From assembly GCA_038212215.1 (NCBI GenBank), contig JBBQUT010000028.1:1-61745 (forward strand): a DNA stretch of 61,745 bases, given 5' to 3'. The notes below the pieces were generated by a model. The model did no database searches and had not been told where the DNA came from. It was given only the letters and a program-made list of their open reading frames with translations. The position numbers and the translations under genes were made by a program. This DNA comes from JALZAI01 sp038212215 (GTDB taxonomy: Bacteria; Actinomycetota; Actinomycetes; Mycobacteriales; Jatrophihabitantaceae). Of the stretch, positions 27,962 through 37,800 are shown in pieces. Numbering within the stretch: the stretch's first letter is position 1; every line of letters begins with the position of its first letter.

Positions 27962-28869
27962 GCCTGTTCCTCCCGCCGGTCCTCGGCGAATAGGGTCCCG
28001 TTCTCGTCGTCCCCAATCAGGCGGTTGCCACTGGTTGCGTCCGTGCCGTCTGGTCGAAACGCCGCGACCGGTTTGTGCTGCTCGACCGCGAATCGGTAGG
28101 CGTTCATGGCACCGCCTTTGGCTGAGGACTGGCCCACCAACACGCCGAGGGCGAGTGCGACGATGGTTTTGTTCCGCTTCCGCAGGGTCAATGCAGCAGC
28201 CGCCGTCCCGAACGCGAACTCACTGAGGAAGGCAGCGCTCGGGTAGTCGAGCAACTCGCGCCACAGCGATCTGTTCTCCGGCGGGAAGGGCCGGTCGAGC
28301 CCGCTCGGCATGACGCACACCGTTGCGCCCCCGGCGTCGCGCGCCGCCCGGTGGGCAACGGTGTCAGCGCCCAGCGCGAAGCCGGACACGACTGTCCACC
28401 CTGACGTGGCCGCGTATGTCGCGAACTCGCCCTGCCGAGCCTCGTAAGCACCGCCGATACCGCGGGACCCGACGCACGCCACTGCGCGGGTATCGCGGAG
28501 CACATCCAGGTCACCGTGGACGTAGACGACGGGCACCGGGTTGTTGGACGCCCATAAGTTCACCGGGTAGTCGGGGTCGCCGTGAAGCAGGATGTGGGAG
28601 TTATTCCGCGCGGCTTGATCGACCTGCTTGAGGGCGCGCTCCTCGAACTGATCGAGGCCGTCGCCGACAATGCGCCGCAGTTCGGCGCGGAAGGTGTCGC
28701 CGCGTTTCCCGGCGATTGGGAGCCGGTCCACGTTTGCGAGGACCTCGCCTGGCGTGAGGCCGCTTGCGTGGAGTTCGCGGAACTTCTGAGGCCCGAATCC
28801 TTTGACCGATTCGAGAGCGTAGGTGGCCGCCAGCACACTCACGGGGGGAAGGTGAGACGGCGCATTCAT
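27922..28869 (-). CDS. DprA/Smf-like Rossmann protein
   Basis: 315 aa from ATG 28869. A short N-terminal helical (HhH/SAM-like) region (LESVKGFGPQKFRELH, 19-34) precedes a DprA Rossmann core: VGSRG (133-137), SGFALGAD (162-169), VMPSGLDRPFPPENRSL (187-202) and GQSSAKGGAMNAYRFA (246-261). It is first in an operon with HAD and PRTase genes rather than in a competence or housekeeping context. A role as nucleotide or ssDNA sensor in a conflict system is more likely than DNA uptake. No C-terminal winged helix is visible. Confidence 0.8.
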   Translation of the reverse strand: MNAPSHLPPVSVLAATYALESVKGFGPQKFRELHASGLTPGEVLANVDRLPIAGKRGDTFRAELRRIVGDGLDQFEERALKQVDQAARNNSHILLHGDPDYPVNLWASNNPVPVVYVHGDLDVLRDTRAVACVGSRGIGGAYEARQGEFATYAATSGWTVVSGFALGADTVAHRAARDAGGATVCVMPSGLDRPFPPENRSLWRELLDYPSAAFLSEFAFGTAAAALTLRKRNKTIVALALGVLVGQSSAKGGAMNAYRFAVEQHKPVAAFRPDGTDATSGNRLIGDDENGTLFAEDRREEQAWASWLRRLSSST

Positions 28870-29070
28870 GTCCTGAATCTTGGCACGGCGTCGGGTCGAG
28901 CCCGCCCACGGTCCTCCTCACAGTTCTTCGACCTCGTTTCCGAGGATGCAATCGCCTCCCAGTCCCGCCTGCTCTAGTCCCGTCTATTCGGCGCGCGGTG
29001 ACGCGTTACAGCCAGCGCACCGAGCACGGTCAGCGCATTTCACCGCTTATCGCTCGGACCGCTTCCGTGC

Positions 29071-29394
29071 ATGATGAAGGGGGTGCCGCCGGAGGAGATT
29101 CGGGAGCACTACACGGAGATCAACGGGGTCATGTATCCGCCCAAACAGGTTCTGTCGGTCCTCACCGGCCGGGAGCGAACCTCGTTCACGACGATGGAAG
29201 CACAACGAGTGCTCGCCAAGATCGGCTTCACGAGCCATCGTATCGGCGAGCAAGCCCGCAGCAGCGACGCGAGGCAGATACCTGGGGCGACGGGACTCGA
29301 TCGGACCGGACAGCTCGAAGCGGCGGTCGCTGTACCTCAGGAGGCCTTCGCGTCCCTCACCGCGCGCGTCAGGAAGCTAGAGCGGCGTGGCTGA
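29071..29394 (+). CDS. small protein of restriction cassette
   Basis: 107 aa from ATG 29071, divergent from the DprA-like gene. The N-terminal half has a compact domain (REHYTEINGVMYPPKQVLSV, then TSFTTMEAQRVLAKIGF) that I recall from actinobacterial proteins near restriction genes; I cannot name its function. The tail is Arg-rich. It lies 200 bp before the methyltransferase genes and probably belongs with them. Confidence 0.5.
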   Translation: MMKGVPPEEIREHYTEINGVMYPPKQVLSVLTGRERTSFTTMEAQRVLAKIGFTSHRIGEQARSSDARQIPGATGLDRTGQLEAAVAVPQEAFASLTARVRKLERRG

Positions 29395-29590
29395 ACTCCA
29401 GCTTGGGTTTCGTCAGACGTGCCAGGTAAGACTTGGCATGAGTTTCCAGAATCCTGGATGCACGACTTGCGCCGCCAGGCAGACACGCCGCGACGGGGGA
29501 AGACAAACATCCCGGAACCTGGTTTCGTAAGCTCACGCGCCACCCGCAGACGCCGTCAACCGGGGTCGCACGGACGGAGGAGAGTGATCA

Positions 29591-30472
29591 ATGAGCCCGG
29601 CGAGGAAGCCAGCAGACGAGGTCCAAGCCACTGACGACCCAGGCGTCTCGCCTCGCAACAAGTTGAACGCTCTGACGGCGAAGGAGTGGCTCAGCGAGAG
29701 CGTAAGCGTGTGGACGCAGCGAGGGCTCGGGGCCGGTCACGCCGAGGCCCAGATTGAGAAGCAACATCCTGCGCCCTTCTCGTACCAAGATGTGGCTCGT
29801 CTGGTTCGAATGTTCTCTAAGCCGGGGATGACGGTCCTCGACCCGTTCGTTGGTGTTGGGTCTACGCTCAAGGCCTGTGCGCTCGAAGGTCGGCGGGGCA
29901 TCGGCATCGAGCTAAACCCAACCTTCGCCGACCTAGCCCGACAGCGGCTTGAGGTCGAGGTACCACTAGAGCTGCTTGTGGCGAACGAGCAGATCGTCTA
30001 CGAAGGCGACGCCCGTTTGGTTTGCGAGAAGCTTCAGGACGACGAAGTCGACTTGATTGTCACCAGCCCGCCGTACTGGGGCATCCTCAATAAGAAGGCC
30101 GACCATAAGGTCAGGGAAGCGCGCGTCAATAAGGACCTTGCGGTCAACTACGGCGACGACCCGCGCGACCTCGCGAACATCACCTCGTACGGGGACTTCA
30201 TTGATGATCTTGCTTGTGTTCTTGAAAACACAGGCAGGGCACTCAAGCAGAAAATGCATCTCGCGTTGATCGTGGGAGACTTTCGGCACGGAGGACGCTA
30301 CTACCCATTCCACGCGGACATCGCTCGGGCGATGGAGGAACGCGGGTACGTGCTGAAGGCCATGAACGTGCTTTACCAACGTCACAAGCGGGTGTTCCCG
30401 TACGGTTATCCAGGCGCTTACGTGTCGAATGTCCACCATCAGAACATCGTCATCTTGCGAAAAGAGCTATGA
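29591..30472 (+). CDS. DNA methyltransferase (amino-methyltransferase, motif I before IV)
   Basis: 293 aa from ATG 29591, with GGAGGAG at 29576-29582. Motif I-type DPFVGVGS (84-91) and the following GIGIELNP bind S-adenosylmethionine. The catalytic TSPPYWG (158-164) comes after it, and the C-terminus may hold target recognition. SPPY suggests N4-cytosine or N6-adenine methylation. The end overlaps the next methyltransferase gene (ATGA). Together they presumably protect host DNA from the nuclease encoded at 31208-32503. Confidence 0.85.
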   Translation: MSPARKPADEVQATDDPGVSPRNKLNALTAKEWLSESVSVWTQRGLGAGHAEAQIEKQHPAPFSYQDVARLVRMFSKPGMTVLDPFVGVGSTLKACALEGRRGIGIELNPTFADLARQRLEVEVPLELLVANEQIVYEGDARLVCEKLQDDEVDLIVTSPPYWGILNKKADHKVREARVNKDLAVNYGDDPRDLANITSYGDFIDDLACVLENTGRALKQKMHLALIVGDFRHGGRYYPFHADIARAMEERGYVLKAMNVLYQRHKRVFPYGYPGAYVSNVHHQNIVILRKEL

Positions 30473-31254
30473 CGCCCGACGGAGTCGTTGTTGAGGGAGA
30501 CTGTGTCCAGCAACTGAGGTCGCTCGACGACGGCTGCGCGCGTCTTGTCATAGCCGACCCGCCGTACAACCTCGGACCAGCGTTCGGCATTGCTAAAGAG
30601 TGGTCCCGGTCGCCTGATTGGGCGAGCTGGTGTGAGACATGGCTGAAAGAGTGCACACGCGCCCTGACCGAAGATGGGTCGATCTTTGTGTACGGGATCC
30701 ATCATTACGTCGGGTACATGCAGACGATGCTCTACGACCTTGGTCTCGAATACCGCCGCATGATCATTTGGAGATACGAGAACGGCTGGAGTCGGTCAAG
30801 GAAAACGCTGGCGACTCATTACGAACCGATCTTGTGGTTCTCGAAGTCTGGCGAATATGTATATGAGACGATCCGTGAACCTTACAAGAGCGTCGATCGG
30901 CTGAAACACCCCATCCGCAAGGGCGGCAAGACCTGGACACCGCATCCGGACGGACGCATGGCCGGCGATGTCTGGAGTTTCCCCACTCTCGCTGGCCGAC
31001 GCTTTCGAGACGAGAGAGTCGACCATCCTACGCAGAAGCCGCTCAGCCTGACCGACCGGATCGTCCAGCACTTCTCAATGCCAGCAGACGTAGTCGTGGT
31101 TCCGTTCGCCGGAAGCGGCACGGAATGCGTGAGTGCCCTACGCAACGGGCGACGTTTCTGGGGCTGCGACATCAAGCCTGAATATGTTGCCCTAGCCAAT
31201 GAGCGCCTCAACCAAGCCCGAGCGCAGTTGAAAGATCAGCAGCAAGATCGTTGA
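30469..31254 (+). CDS. beta-class DNA methyltransferase
   Basis: 261 aa from ATG 30469, coupled to the previous gene. Catalytic DPPYNLG (30-36) comes first, then the target-recognition region (YENGWSRSRKTLATHYEP). HPTQKP (186-191) and SAM-binding VPFAGSGTE (211-219) follow: the beta order typical of M.EcoRI/HinfI-like N6-adenine enzymes. Having two different amino-methyltransferases for one nuclease suggests an asymmetric target with a methylase for each strand. Its 3' end overlaps the convergent nuclease gene by 47 bp. Confidence 0.85.
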   Translation: MTPDGVVVEGDCVQQLRSLDDGCARLVIADPPYNLGPAFGIAKEWSRSPDWASWCETWLKECTRALTEDGSIFVYGIHHYVGYMQTMLYDLGLEYRRMIIWRYENGWSRSRKTLATHYEPILWFSKSGEYVYETIREPYKSVDRLKHPIRKGGKTWTPHPDGRMAGDVWSFPTLAGRRFRDERVDHPTQKPLSLTDRIVQHFSMPADVVVVPFAGSGTECVSALRNGRRFWGCDIKPEYVALANERLNQARAQLKDQQQDR

Positions 31255-32503
31255 GGGGCTCGAAGCGTTTGTCGCCGTCTGGCTCAACGAGAAGCGCAGC
31301 GATGTCCTCCGAGCCGAGGTAGCTGACGAGCTTACTGCTCAACTCCTTGTCGAAAACCGCAATCTCTCGCACCGCACGATTAGGCCACTCCGGCGACACA
31401 TTGAAATAATGATACCAAGACAACTGCCCAGCGGCGAGACGACACTGAATTTCCGCGTCCGAAGCGACCGTCTTGACCTCGACCAGCAGCAACGCTTTAT
31501 CAGGGTGTTCCGAGACGAACAACAAGTCGTATGACAGTGGATCTTCGTACATCTTCCCGTTAGCGTTGATAAGGCTTGCAAGCCGTCGAACAATCTGTTG
31601 GTGCCTTGCTGTCCGCTGTGCCAGCAGCGCCTTCGCTTGCTCCTGCTCCTCTGGCGTCAGCGTGGTCGAGGCGGGAGGCGGCTGATCCGGGTACTTACCT
31701 GCCGTATCGCGATCAACCTGGCGACGAGTCTTGGGCCGGTTGCGAGCACGCACGCTTTGTTCAACTACCCGCCTCGCGCCACCACGCGGGTCCCCGACCA
31801 GTGCAGCGCCGTCCGGTGACAGCGTCCAGACGTTGTGGGCGTCCGTGACAGCGAAGCCGGCAGCCCTCGCGAGTGAGGGCAGGATCTTGACCGCGTTGCG
31901 GATTGTTGGTTTTCTCGCATCAAGCTGCGCCGCGCGCGAGCTCGGGTCTAAGGCATAGAGCGCGCGCACCCGCGCGAGTTCCTGAGGTGAATCGGTCTTA
32001 GCCTCGAGCGCTAGCTCCAAGCCCGCCCTATTGTGGCTAGGCCCTTGCGCGAGCAGGTCAAGAAGCACTCGGACGGGGTGCGAGGAATTCCCGCCCTGAT
32101 CTGTGACCTCCAACTCCCAAAGGGCCTCAGCAAGAGCAGCGCGCTCTTGTTGGCTGCCCGGGGTCGAAGCCAGGAACTCGGCGCCGTTCGCGGTCAGGGC
32201 ACCAGATCCGTCGATCCATCCGAGGGCGGAAAGCGTCCGGCGCATCTCTCTCGCGTTGGTGCGTGCGCCTTGCTTGCTGCCCGGCTTTGCCTTCTCCAGT
32301 GCTATGCGGTCAACAAGCCGCTCAGCAAGGTCGGATGCGTCGTAGTCGAGCCCGCGAAATGTGTAGAACCCAAGCTGGGCGAGCCGGTACCCGAGCGCTC
32401 CGTCGTCGTAAACGTTGACGCCAGAGTCATGGAGGTCGATCAGCGCCTGGAGGGTCCTCCGAATCCGGACTAGGTCACTCGCTTGGTTCGGAAAGTTCTT
32501 CAA
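31208..32503 (-). CDS. restriction endonuclease, PD-(D/E)XK type
   Basis: 431 aa from ATG 32503. The N-terminal two thirds are helical and may recognise DNA (HDSGVNVYDDGALGYRLAQ, TIRNAVKILPSLARAAGF). The C-terminal domain shows a PD-(D/E)XK-like site: an Asp in SYDLLFVSEHPD, then LLLVEVKTVAS with E-x-K, and a following QLSWYHY helix, around residues 320-360. It converges on two methyltransferase genes and overlaps the second, a typical type II R-M layout. The target is unknown. Confidence 0.7.
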   Translation of the reverse strand: MKNFPNQASDLVRIRRTLQALIDLHDSGVNVYDDGALGYRLAQLGFYTFRGLDYDASDLAERLVDRIALEKAKPGSKQGARTNAREMRRTLSALGWIDGSGALTANGAEFLASTPGSQQERAALAEALWELEVTDQGGNSSHPVRVLLDLLAQGPSHNRAGLELALEAKTDSPQELARVRALYALDPSSRAAQLDARKPTIRNAVKILPSLARAAGFAVTDAHNVWTLSPDGAALVGDPRGGARRVVEQSVRARNRPKTRRQVDRDTAGKYPDQPPPASTTLTPEEQEQAKALLAQRTARHQQIVRRLASLINANGKMYEDPLSYDLLFVSEHPDKALLLVEVKTVASDAEIQCRLAAGQLSWYHYFNVSPEWPNRAVREIAVFDKELSSKLVSYLGSEDIAALLVEPDGDKRFEPLNDLAADLSTALGLG

Positions 32504-32872
32504 AGCGCAGCCTCCGGCTAGGTGCGATAATTCTTATGCACGTTAGCGGCGTGTGAACCCGTTGCCCAGTCTTGAGGCTGGCGAGCGACCATGGCGACCC
32601 CGTTAGCCACGACGATCATGCCTTAAAGCGCCGAAGCGGCCGGTAAGGCTCACTCGTGCCACGAAACCCAGATGGCCCGGCCCGAAACGACCCCGGCGCA
32701 GCGACGGCGGAAGGAGATCAAGCGTGTACTCGGTAAGCTCCTTCGTACCCGTTTGGAGAAGCACAGGAACTCCTAGTGCCAATGCCCCGGCTGGGTGCAG
32801 GCGGTGACAGCGGTGCCGCTCTCTTACGCCGCGAGACCTGACTGTGCCATCGCGGTCATGTCCGCAATGCCC
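32504..32872. other. intergenic stretch with one tiny basic frame
   Basis: No firm gene. A 34-codon plus-strand frame from ATG 32672 (MARPETTPAQRRRKEI..., ending TAG at 32774-32776) is strongly basic and could be a small DNA- or RNA-binding peptide, but no RBS supports it. Confidence 0.3.
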
Positions 32873-34255
32873 TCAAAGGGCGAGGTTCTCCCACTCGCCT
32901 GACTCCAGGAAAGCGGTCGCGCCACCGTGGAACGCCGTGGCTCGGATCGCCTCAAGGAGCAATTGGCCTTCCGTCGACATCGGATCGGCCATGGCGCCAC
33001 GTACCCGTGCGTAGACGGGTACCTCGCGTAGCAGCTCACGAATGCGCGCTGCGACGTCGTCGCCGGCGCTGAGATCGACGCTAGATCCACTGGCGCGGAG
33101 CGCTGCGCTCCATTCCGCTTGTCTGTCCATGCTGAGGGTGTCGTGCGGGTCGAACGGCTCAAGTTCGAGTGCGGTGAATCCCGGGTACGCGCAGCACACT
33201 TGCTCTATCAAGGTCGTGGCTTGCGCGTCGACGTCGTCAGGGAAGTCGATTGGTTCGCTCAGCCCGGTCTCGTCGCCGTCACCGATCAGTACTGCTTTCC
33301 CGCCGCCAATTGGCACCAGGGAGCCGCCGCCCTGCCAGCTCGGCATTCCCGTGTCGTTGCTCCACTTGTATGAGGCGACGGCATGCTCACGCAGCTCGTC
33401 AAGGTGTTCTATGTCGTCGTCGTCCTCCGGTTCAGCCAATCGCTCCCAGTCCACGTCCCAACTCAGCGCGAATGGCAGCGCAAGGGGATCGGGCCACTCG
33501 ACGGGAACGTGCTCGACTCGATTTCTCGGTGCCGGAGGCGGCGCGCCGTCCAGTCGAGCGAGAATTGTCCGGGCTACGGTCTCATCGATTGCCACCAGCT
33601 CGGACTGTAGGGCCATGCGATGGGCAATGGGGTCACTTTCGATAGGCGGGTAGTGGGACCGGTACGCCGCGGCCCGCTGGTCGGCCTCCTCCGGTGTGAG
33701 GTGTCCTTTCAACAAGCTTGCGGCGGCGGCGGTGAACCCTCGTTGACCCCACTCGCCGGCGGCCGGGTAATTGGGCCCACGTGGGCCTGACAGTCCGCGG
33801 TCGCCGAGCGTGCGCTGGATGAACTGGCGCAGCGCAGGTGCATCCTGCACCCCCGACAGTAGATCGGCGCGCCCCTGCGAAATCGCGCGATCGCCCGCCT
33901 GAAAGACGGCCTTGAGCTCGTCGAACGTCACAACACTGTCCTCGCCGGGCAGTGGATCGGGTGGCGGATCGAGTCGCAGCCCGAAGCTGACCCAGCGCAT
34001 CGCTGTCCACCCGATGACACGTACCCCGTTGGCGAGGCCACCACCGAACCCCTGGATAGCATGAACCCCGCCGTCTAGGAACGCCCACGCCTGCACGGCT
34101 GGCCCGAGCGGTGAGAGAGGCCACCCGCGGTAGGACAGGTCACTACTTGAAAGCTGTTCAACCAAGAATTCGTCCGGCCCTGGAGCCAGACGCCACGACG
34201 CCTGGACGCCCGGCAGTGACTCGAATGCATCCGACCACGAATAACCGTTGTTCAT
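32873..34255 (-). CDS. hypothetical protein, about 460 aa
   Basis: 460 aa from ATG 34255 (MNNGYSWSDAFESLPGVQ). Acidic, with several Trp-rich strands and a central acidic cluster (WERLAEPEDDDDIEHLDEL) followed by VPIGGGKAVLIGDGDE. No catalytic motif or membrane segment is visible and I do not recognise a family. It lies between the R-M cassette and the nuclease-helicase gene. It may be a further component of the island. Confidence 0.6.
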   Translation of the reverse strand: MNNGYSWSDAFESLPGVQASWRLAPGPDEFLVEQLSSSDLSYRGWPLSPLGPAVQAWAFLDGGVHAIQGFGGGLANGVRVIGWTAMRWVSFGLRLDPPPDPLPGEDSVVTFDELKAVFQAGDRAISQGRADLLSGVQDAPALRQFIQRTLGDRGLSGPRGPNYPAAGEWGQRGFTAAAASLLKGHLTPEEADQRAAAYRSHYPPIESDPIAHRMALQSELVAIDETVARTILARLDGAPPPAPRNRVEHVPVEWPDPLALPFALSWDVDWERLAEPEDDDDIEHLDELREHAVASYKWSNDTGMPSWQGGGSLVPIGGGKAVLIGDGDETGLSEPIDFPDDVDAQATTLIEQVCCAYPGFTALELEPFDPHDTLSMDRQAEWSAALRASGSSVDLSAGDDVAARIRELLREVPVYARVRGAMADPMSTEGQLLLEAIRATAFHGGATAFLESGEWENLAL

Positions 34256-34412
34256 CGAAAGCCTTCCTCTCGTCGCGACACAACACGTGCTGCCTTACAA
34301 ATCGGAACCCTGAGCTCAGTCAGTTTCTCGCGAGAGTGAATTCCGCCGCCCGTCTCGGAGCACTGTCCGATCAGCGCTGGGCGCGCGTTTCGCGACAGCC
34401 TGACAACAAGGT

Positions 34413-34856
34413 TCACGGCCAACCCCCTGCGCCCTGCGCCGGGACAGCACCCATCGGTGGGCGAGTCCGTTGGTGCGCGAGTGGGTCACGAATTTGGCGC
34501 CGGTTGACCCAGATGCGGTTGTCGTACCGGCGGCGCGCGGTGCAGCCAGCTTCCTCCAGGGCGTGCCGCATGTTCACGGCGCCGCGGGGGTTGGCGGTGT
34601 GGAGACGGATGGAGCCGATGCGGTAGGCGTCGCCGGTGGCCGCTGCTGCCACGAGCTCGTTGATGGGGATCGCTGTGAACGCGCGCCCGGTGCGGCGGTC
34701 GCTGCTGAGGTCATGGTCGAGCCGGAGTTCATCGATCTCGTGGTCTTTCGGTTCGCGGAGTAGGTCGATGGCATGTTGTGCGTCTCGGGCGATGCGACAT
34801 GGTCGACCGTCGCGGAAGCGGCGCAGGTCGTCGACCAACACAATCAGCGCCGTCAT
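34413..34856 (-). CDS. receiver-like protein of the cREC (cyclic-phosphate processing) type
   Basis: 147 aa from ATG 34856, overlapping the stop of the nuclease-helicase gene (ATGA). The fold resembles a receiver domain: VLVDDLRRFRDGR with two Asp (9-10), LRLDHDLSSD after the third strand, and the diagnostic late IRLHTANPRGAVNMRHAL. That pattern recalls the cREC family predicted to process cyclic phosphates in nucleic-acid conflict systems. No response-regulator partner kinase is nearby. The assignment is from memory of the family. Confidence 0.55.
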   Translation of the reverse strand: MTALIVLVDDLRRFRDGRPCRIARDAQHAIDLLREPKDHEIDELRLDHDLSSDRRTGRAFTAIPINELVAAAATGDAYRIGSIRLHTANPRGAVNMRHALEEAGCTARRRYDNRIWVNRRQIRDPLAHQRTRPPMGAVPAQGAGGWP

Positions 34857-37800
34857 GGCTCGGACTCCGCGAGGGGTGACGCGGTCTCGGCGTAGCGGCA
34901 TAGGGCGTTGACGAGGCGGACTTGGTGTGGGGTGAACACGTCGGCGTCGAGCAGCGCCGGGGAGCACACGAGGATAGCCATCGCCCGCGCCCGGGAGACG
35001 GCGACATTGAGGCGGTGGACGTCGTAGAGGAACTCGATGCCGCGGGGGGCGTCTGCCGCCGACGACGACGCCATTGAGTAGATGACGACTGCGGCTTCCT
35101 TGCCTTGAAACTTGTCGACTGTTCCGACCTGGACGCCCAGAGGGACCGCCTGGCGCAGACGCGCGACGTGCGCGTTGAACGGGGTCACGATCAGGATGTC
35201 GTCGGGCGTCAGCGCGCGCTGGTCACCGTTCTCGTTGACCCATTCAGCTTGAAGGAGTTCCTCGACGATCCGGGTGACCACGTCGGACTCTTCCGGCGAA
35301 GTTGCACTGTTGCCGGTGTGCATCACCGGAACCATCCGCAGCCCCGAGCCGCTCCAGACGCCGTCGACCACGGCCTGCCTGACTAGGTGTCCGCGGGATT
35401 GGAGGCGGCCTTCGTAGGAGGTGACGGACACGAACTCGGTGATGGCCGGGTGCATCCGCCACGTCCGGTCCAGAAACACTCCCCGATCCGCGGGCACGGT
35501 GTCATGGTCCTCAAGCAAGTGACCGAGCACGGACACTCCCGCGCCCTGCGGATGTATCGCCTGGGTGGGTTGGGTGAGCTGCTGAGGATCACCGAGCAGC
35601 ACGAGGGATCGCGCGGCTCGACTCGCTGCGACGGCGTTGGCGAGAGAAAACTGGCCTGCCTCGTCGATGACCAACACGTCGATGGCGTCAGTCAGGTCGT
35701 CGGCTGCCCACAGCCAGGCGGTGCCGCCGACGAGGCGGTGGCGACCGGTGGTGAGCGCGTCGTCCACCGATGCGGCGCTCTCGGCCCGGTCGACAATCGG
35801 AGAGCCGCACCACTGCTCGTCCTTGTCGCAGCGCTGCAGTGCGGGCCGGGCCACCTTCGTCAACAGGCCGCCGATGACTTGGTGTGACTGCGCGGTAACC
35901 CCGACCCGCAGGCCGAGGTCCAGCAGCGCACGGATGAGCCTCGCGCCGGTGACGGACTTGCCGGTTCCCGGCGGCCCCTGCACAGCGAGGACCTCACCCT
36001 GCAGGGCGCTGCCGAGCCGCAGCACCGCCTCTGCTGCAACCTCGCCGTCACCCACGGGCAGACCGGCCGGGACGGCGCGGCGCAGCAGTCGGGCAGCCAG
36101 GCAGTCCTCCCCACCTAAAGTGCGCTCGGCGATGTCCGCGATGGACCTTCGCAGCGCCGTAGTCCGCACCGGCGCATCGCGCCCGATTCCCCGAACTAGC
36201 GCGGGTTGGCGGCGGCTGCCGATCCTGATATCGACCCAGCCCTGGACGGCGTCGACGCCGACGACCTCGCCGATGGATTTGTGGTCGTCGACCCCGAGCG
36301 CCGTGTCGCCCACAGCGACTTTCGTGTCCTGCGGCGGGAACGGGTACCGGTGAACGTGCGAGCGTGCGATGTCGTACTGCCAGATCGGTGCGCCGAGGCC
36401 GCCGATGGCGGTGCCGTCGTCGATCAGTGCGTCCTCGTCGAGATCCTCGAGGCGGAACACGTCCCACCACGCCGGGCGGGCTTCGCGCCGGTGCCACCCG
36501 ACCAGGCCGGCCAGTAGCGGTTGACCGCCATCGGTGCAGCGCTCGGCCAGCGCAGCCTCGGCCAGTTCTTCGGCGCTCGCCTCGACGGACTGCCCGGCGG
36601 CAGCGTCGCGCGGGAATGTCGTGGCGTGGATTCTTTCCAGTTCTGCGCGGCGCTCCTCGAGCCAGTCGTGCAGGTCATGCGTGGAACGGACGTCGTCGAA
36701 GTTGTAGGCCGCGATCGCCGCCAGGGTTGCGTCGTCCTTCTCGACGAGCCATTTCTCGTAGGCCAACACACTGGAGATGGCTTCCGCGACCTGGCCGTCG
36801 CCGTCCCCGTGGCCGCGGACGTTGCCCCAGTAGAACGCCTCCAGCTTCTTGATGGAGTAGGACTCTTTGCTGATCCGCAGCCCCTGCCGCACGACCGCGT
36901 ACAGGTCGACCAGCACCTCCGCACGCAGCAGGACGTCAAGCTCAGCCTCCCGGACCGCGTGCCGGGACGTCAGCCGCTGCAACGCGGCCTTCTCATACGG
37001 CGCGTAGTGATAGACGTGCATCCCGGGGTGGGCGCGCCACCGCTCATGCATCAGATCGATCAGCGTCACGGTGAGCGCGCGTTCCTCGGCGGGCGAGTGC
37101 GCCCAGATCGGCGTGAACGTGTCGTCGCGGTCGCCGATGCCGGCGAGGTACTCCAGCCCGTCGGGCTCGACGTAGCGGTCGGCCTCGAAGTCGAGGTACA
37201 AGTCGGCCGGGTCTGGTTCGGGCAGCCGCAGCAGCCCCTGCCCGGGGCACGGCTGGAGAAGTTCATAGCTCGGCTCCTGCGTGCTGCGTTCCGCGAGCTG
37301 CAGCGCTGCTTGCTGCACGAGTCGCTCGCGCGATGACCGGCCGATCGAACGCGGGAGCGCGGCCGGCGCCTGGGTGGCCAATTGCGCGAGGGTCGTGATG
37401 CCGGCCTGTTCCAGCTCATGGCGCTGGCTGCCGGGGAGGAACGCGACGAAGCTCAGGTGATCGGCGCGCCGCCACCCGCGGGTGCATTCCATGCGCCAGC
37501 GGCACTGCTCGCACTGCGGCACGGGCTCAGCGACCGTCGCTGCGCGCAAATCCAGGAAGTCCTCGAACCGGCTGGTGACCCGTCGAGCGTAGGCCTCCAC
37601 ATCGGCGAAAGGGTAGCTGTGTTCGATGCCGTCGCCGGCCACCACCGTGAGTGCGCGCGGCGGCTCACCTTGGATGCGGCGCAAGTGCTCACCGTAGGTC
37701 GCCATCTGCAGCAGCGCGGGAACCTTGAGCCTGCGCGCGAGCTTGGTGTCTGCGACGTCGTAGGACCAGTCGCCCAGCGTTGATGGGCGGTCAGCACGGA

